A DNA stretch of 48,232 nt from a virus. The notes beneath the pieces are model-generated. The model had not been told where the DNA came from. It saw only the letters and a list, made by a program, of their open reading frames with translations, and searched no databases. Within the stretch, counting starts at the first letter, position 1. Each line of letters begins with the position of its first letter. The stretch is taken from positions 1 to 48,232 of IMG/VR virus record IMGVR_UViG_3300031251_000035; one strand, written 5' to 3'. Made by a program: the position numbers and the translations under genes. Of the stretch, positions 47,081 to 48,232 are shown one piece after another.

Positions 47081-47506
47081 CTAGAGGTCGTCCAAGCTGA
47101 TGTCGGTGATGGGGACCGTTGGAGCGTAGCGGAGGCGTGACGCAGCCTCGCGTCGGGCCTCGGCGTCGTCAAGGGCGGCTTGGCGCTGGCGGGCGCTCTC
47201 TGCGGCTAGTGCGCTGCGTTGCCGCAGGCGCGCGGCGGGGTCGAGCGTGGCGAGGTCGGGGGGCTCGGCGGCGTCCAGGGTGCGGCGAATGAACCCCGGT
47301 TCGGCCCGCTCCTGGCGCAGGAGTTCCGCCAGCAGCGCGGGGTCCTTATGTACCGCCTGGGGAGCCCCGTAGGCGTGGAGGCAGAAAGCGTCATCCGCCG
47401 GGAGGTAGAGGATGAAGGGCACGCCCATGTTGACCCCTCCGCCAGTGTGACGGAGGGAGTGAGCGCTCAGCCTCAGTTGGAGGACTTGATCAACGGTGAG
47501 GGTCAA
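47081..47506 (-). CDS. Hypothetical protein with C-terminal ISLDDL tail, 141 aa, TTG start
   Basis: GGAGAAC precedes the TTG at 47506, making that unusual start acceptable. The N-terminal ~60 residues look globular (GVNMGVPFILYLPADDAFCL). The rest is a long Arg/Ala/Glu helix (about 75-125) ending in PITDISLDDL, a tail shared with the 43713-43976 protein. It overlaps the upstream gene by 17 bases. Function is unknown. Confidence 0.65.
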   Translation of the reverse strand: MTLTVDQVLQLRLSAHSLRHTGGGVNMGVPFILYLPADDAFCLHAYGAPQAVHKDPALLAELLRQERAEPGFIRRTLDAAEPPDLATLDPAARLRQRSALAAESARQRQAALDDAEARREAASRLRYAPTVPITDISLDDL

Positions 47507-47717
47507 GGGGTTCTCCGTATATAATGAGTGCGGCCCTCAGTGCGTGCTCGCACGCCTCCCGCTCAAGGGCGATGCGGTCAACGCATTGGTGGAAGGCTGC
47601 GCGGTGGAGGGTGCGGCGGGTGAGGGTGTTGAGTTCGTCCCGCGCACAGACGGGACACTCTTCGGCGAAGTCACTGTCCCAGTGTCGGTTGTGAGTGTGA
47701 CAGTAGATGAGGCTCAT
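47490..47717 (-). CDS. Cys/His-rich small protein, 75 aa
   Basis: The start MSLIYCHTHNRHWDSDFAEE at 47717 is followed by CPVC, giving Cys/His ligands (CxxH, CxxC) for a zinc finger-like site in the first 25 residues. A helical rest contains REACEHALRAALI. The start is set by ATGA overlap with the upstream stop. A nucleic-acid-binding role is possible. Confidence 0.65.
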   Translation of the reverse strand: MSLIYCHTHNRHWDSDFAEECPVCARDELNTLTRRTLHRAAFHQCVDRIALEREACEHALRAALIIYGEPLDPHR

Positions 47718-47911
47718 CCCCACACCCCGCAAACCCAAAGCCCAATCCCTACGGCGACGGCTCCGGTGAGGACGAGCCACCAGGACGACACCGGGCGGGA
47801 GTGGAAGTGTTCCATGTTATGAAAGGCGTGGCCGCTGGGGTTGTCGTTGGCGGCTTGGGCGACGCGGTAGCGTTGGTCGGAGGCGAGAGTGTGGGTGTAG
47901 GGGTCGCTCAT
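47714..47911 (-). CDS. Small membrane protein, 65 aa
   Basis: A soluble His/Asn-rich N-terminal part (residues 1-42) precedes one C-terminal transmembrane helix (WWLVLTGAVAVGIGLWVCGV). The layout is that of a tail-anchored protein. Coupled to both neighbours by ATGA. Function is unknown. Confidence 0.65.
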   Translation of the reverse strand: MSDPYTHTLASDQRYRVAQAANDNPSGHAFHNMEHFHSRPVSSWWLVLTGAVAVGIGLWVCGVWG

Positions 47912-48051
47912 GGGATGGGTTCCTCTTCGTCATCTTCCGCTTCGATTAGGCAATCAATGCAGCGGAGTTTGGTGTGCGAGCCGGGGACGTTGTCACAGCC
48001 GTCATCGGAGTCTTTCAACTCCTCGCACACGTCGCAGTAGAACATGCTCAT
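47908..48051 (-). CDS. Cys-rich acidic small protein, 47 aa
   Basis: It begins MSMFYCDVCEELKDSDDGCD and continues with LRCIDCLIEAEDDEEE. Two CxxC pairs (Cys 6 and 9, Cys 31 and 34) indicate a zinc-ribbon-like fold, followed by an acidic tail. It is cut by the left contig edge in the other repeat copy (1-91). Too short for many gene callers but coupled by ATGA at both ends. Confidence 0.65.
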   Translation of the reverse strand: MSMFYCDVCEELKDSDDGCDNVPGSHTKLRCIDCLIEAEDDEEEPIP

Positions 48052-48232
48052 TCTGGACGCTCCCACGAGAACACCCGCAGGGTGGGTTTGGCGAAGGCGA
48101 GGCCGCGTGAGGCGTACTCCTGGCGGAGGGCTTCGCGGGCGAGCGCTCCCCGGAGGGCGGGTGTGAGGTGAACGGTGCGGGCTGTGCGTGGTGAGGGGGT
48201 GGGCATGTGAGTGTTCCTGGCGTTGCGGGGCG
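47961..48232. repeat. Right copy of the terminal direct repeat
   Basis: Matches 1-272 base for base except eight substitutions that fall at 48087-48105 here. The rest of the repeat is identical, so the differences are a local cluster rather than scattered sequencing error. Confidence 0.9.
48048..48206 (-). CDS. Small basic hypothetical protein, 52 aa (right copy)
   Basis: Second copy of the 88-246 gene within the terminal repeat, with the same ATG, ribosome-binding site and stop. The variable patch reads SRGLAFAKP here and SRAQPLAKP in the left copy. Both copies stay open, so the variation is protein-compatible and probably represents two natural alleles in the sampled population. Confidence 0.6.
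   Translation of the reverse strand: MPTPSPRTARTVHLTPALRGALAREALRQEYASRGLAFAKPTLRVFSWERPE

Noticed and set aside
1-48232. tRNA genes, CRISPR array, insertion sequences
   Set aside because: No cloverleaf-like segments in gene-free gaps, no regularly spaced repeats and no transposase motifs were noticed by eye. A tRNAscan-SE and CRISPR finder run would settle this.

Overview
The window is an essentially complete tailed-phage genome. The GC content is visibly high (not computed). The first 272 bases recur at the far end (1-272 and 47961-48232, same register, eight clustered differences), so the contig closes on itself and the unique length is about 47,960 bp. The virion genes describe a short-tailed (podovirus-like) particle. 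They are a head-to-tail connector-type portal, a capsid and cement protein set resembling the Bordetella BPP-1 group, a T7 gp11-like adaptor, a large nozzle protein, and three T7 gp14/15/16-like ejection proteins ending with a 1553-residue protein. No RNA polymerase, integrase, reverse transcriptase or tRNA was seen, so a lytic phage using host RNA polymerase is the simplest reading. The host is probably an alphaproteobacterium: the phage carries a GcrA-like regulator and small accessory genes of a type familiar from alphaproteobacterial phages. That host call is inference.

The genome has two opposed arms. The late arm runs rightward from about 3376 to 31588: a 29-residue membrane peptide, terminase small and large subunits, an Ala/Gly-rich protein, portal, scaffold, capsid, cement, small head-tail proteins, a cluster of fibre/spike proteins that share a docking module, adaptor, nozzle, ejection proteins, endolysin and overlapping spanins. 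It ends at a strong terminator at 31623-31664. One foreign gene, an HNH homing endonuclease on the opposite strand, interrupts it at 29795-30313.

The early/middle arm is entirely on the minus strand. It runs leftward from 2872 through the contig join and on to 31612, meeting the late arm tail to tail. It holds many tiny genes coupled by ATGA, GTGA or TGATG overlaps, several below 60 codons. It also holds HTH and ribbon-helix-helix regulators, an Fe-S RecB/Cas4-type nuclease, a glycosyltransferase, a Sak4-like ATPase with an SSB-like neighbour, a uracil-glycosylase-like/exonuclease protein, a family A DNA polymerase, a helicase-like ATPase, and the GcrA-like regulator.

The most unusual point is the replication polymerase. 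Its 3'-5' exonuclease domain is cut in two. Exo I and Exo II are on a uracil-DNA-glycosylase-like protein, and Exo III is at the start of the polymerase protein. Two small genes, one an NrdR-like zinc ribbon, sit in the cut. Other notable features are an AT-rich island with a G11 tract and inverted repeats (about 2060-2230), a 26-bp perfect palindrome (44350-44375), and a repressor-type promoter with a palindrome in its spacer (45272-45300).
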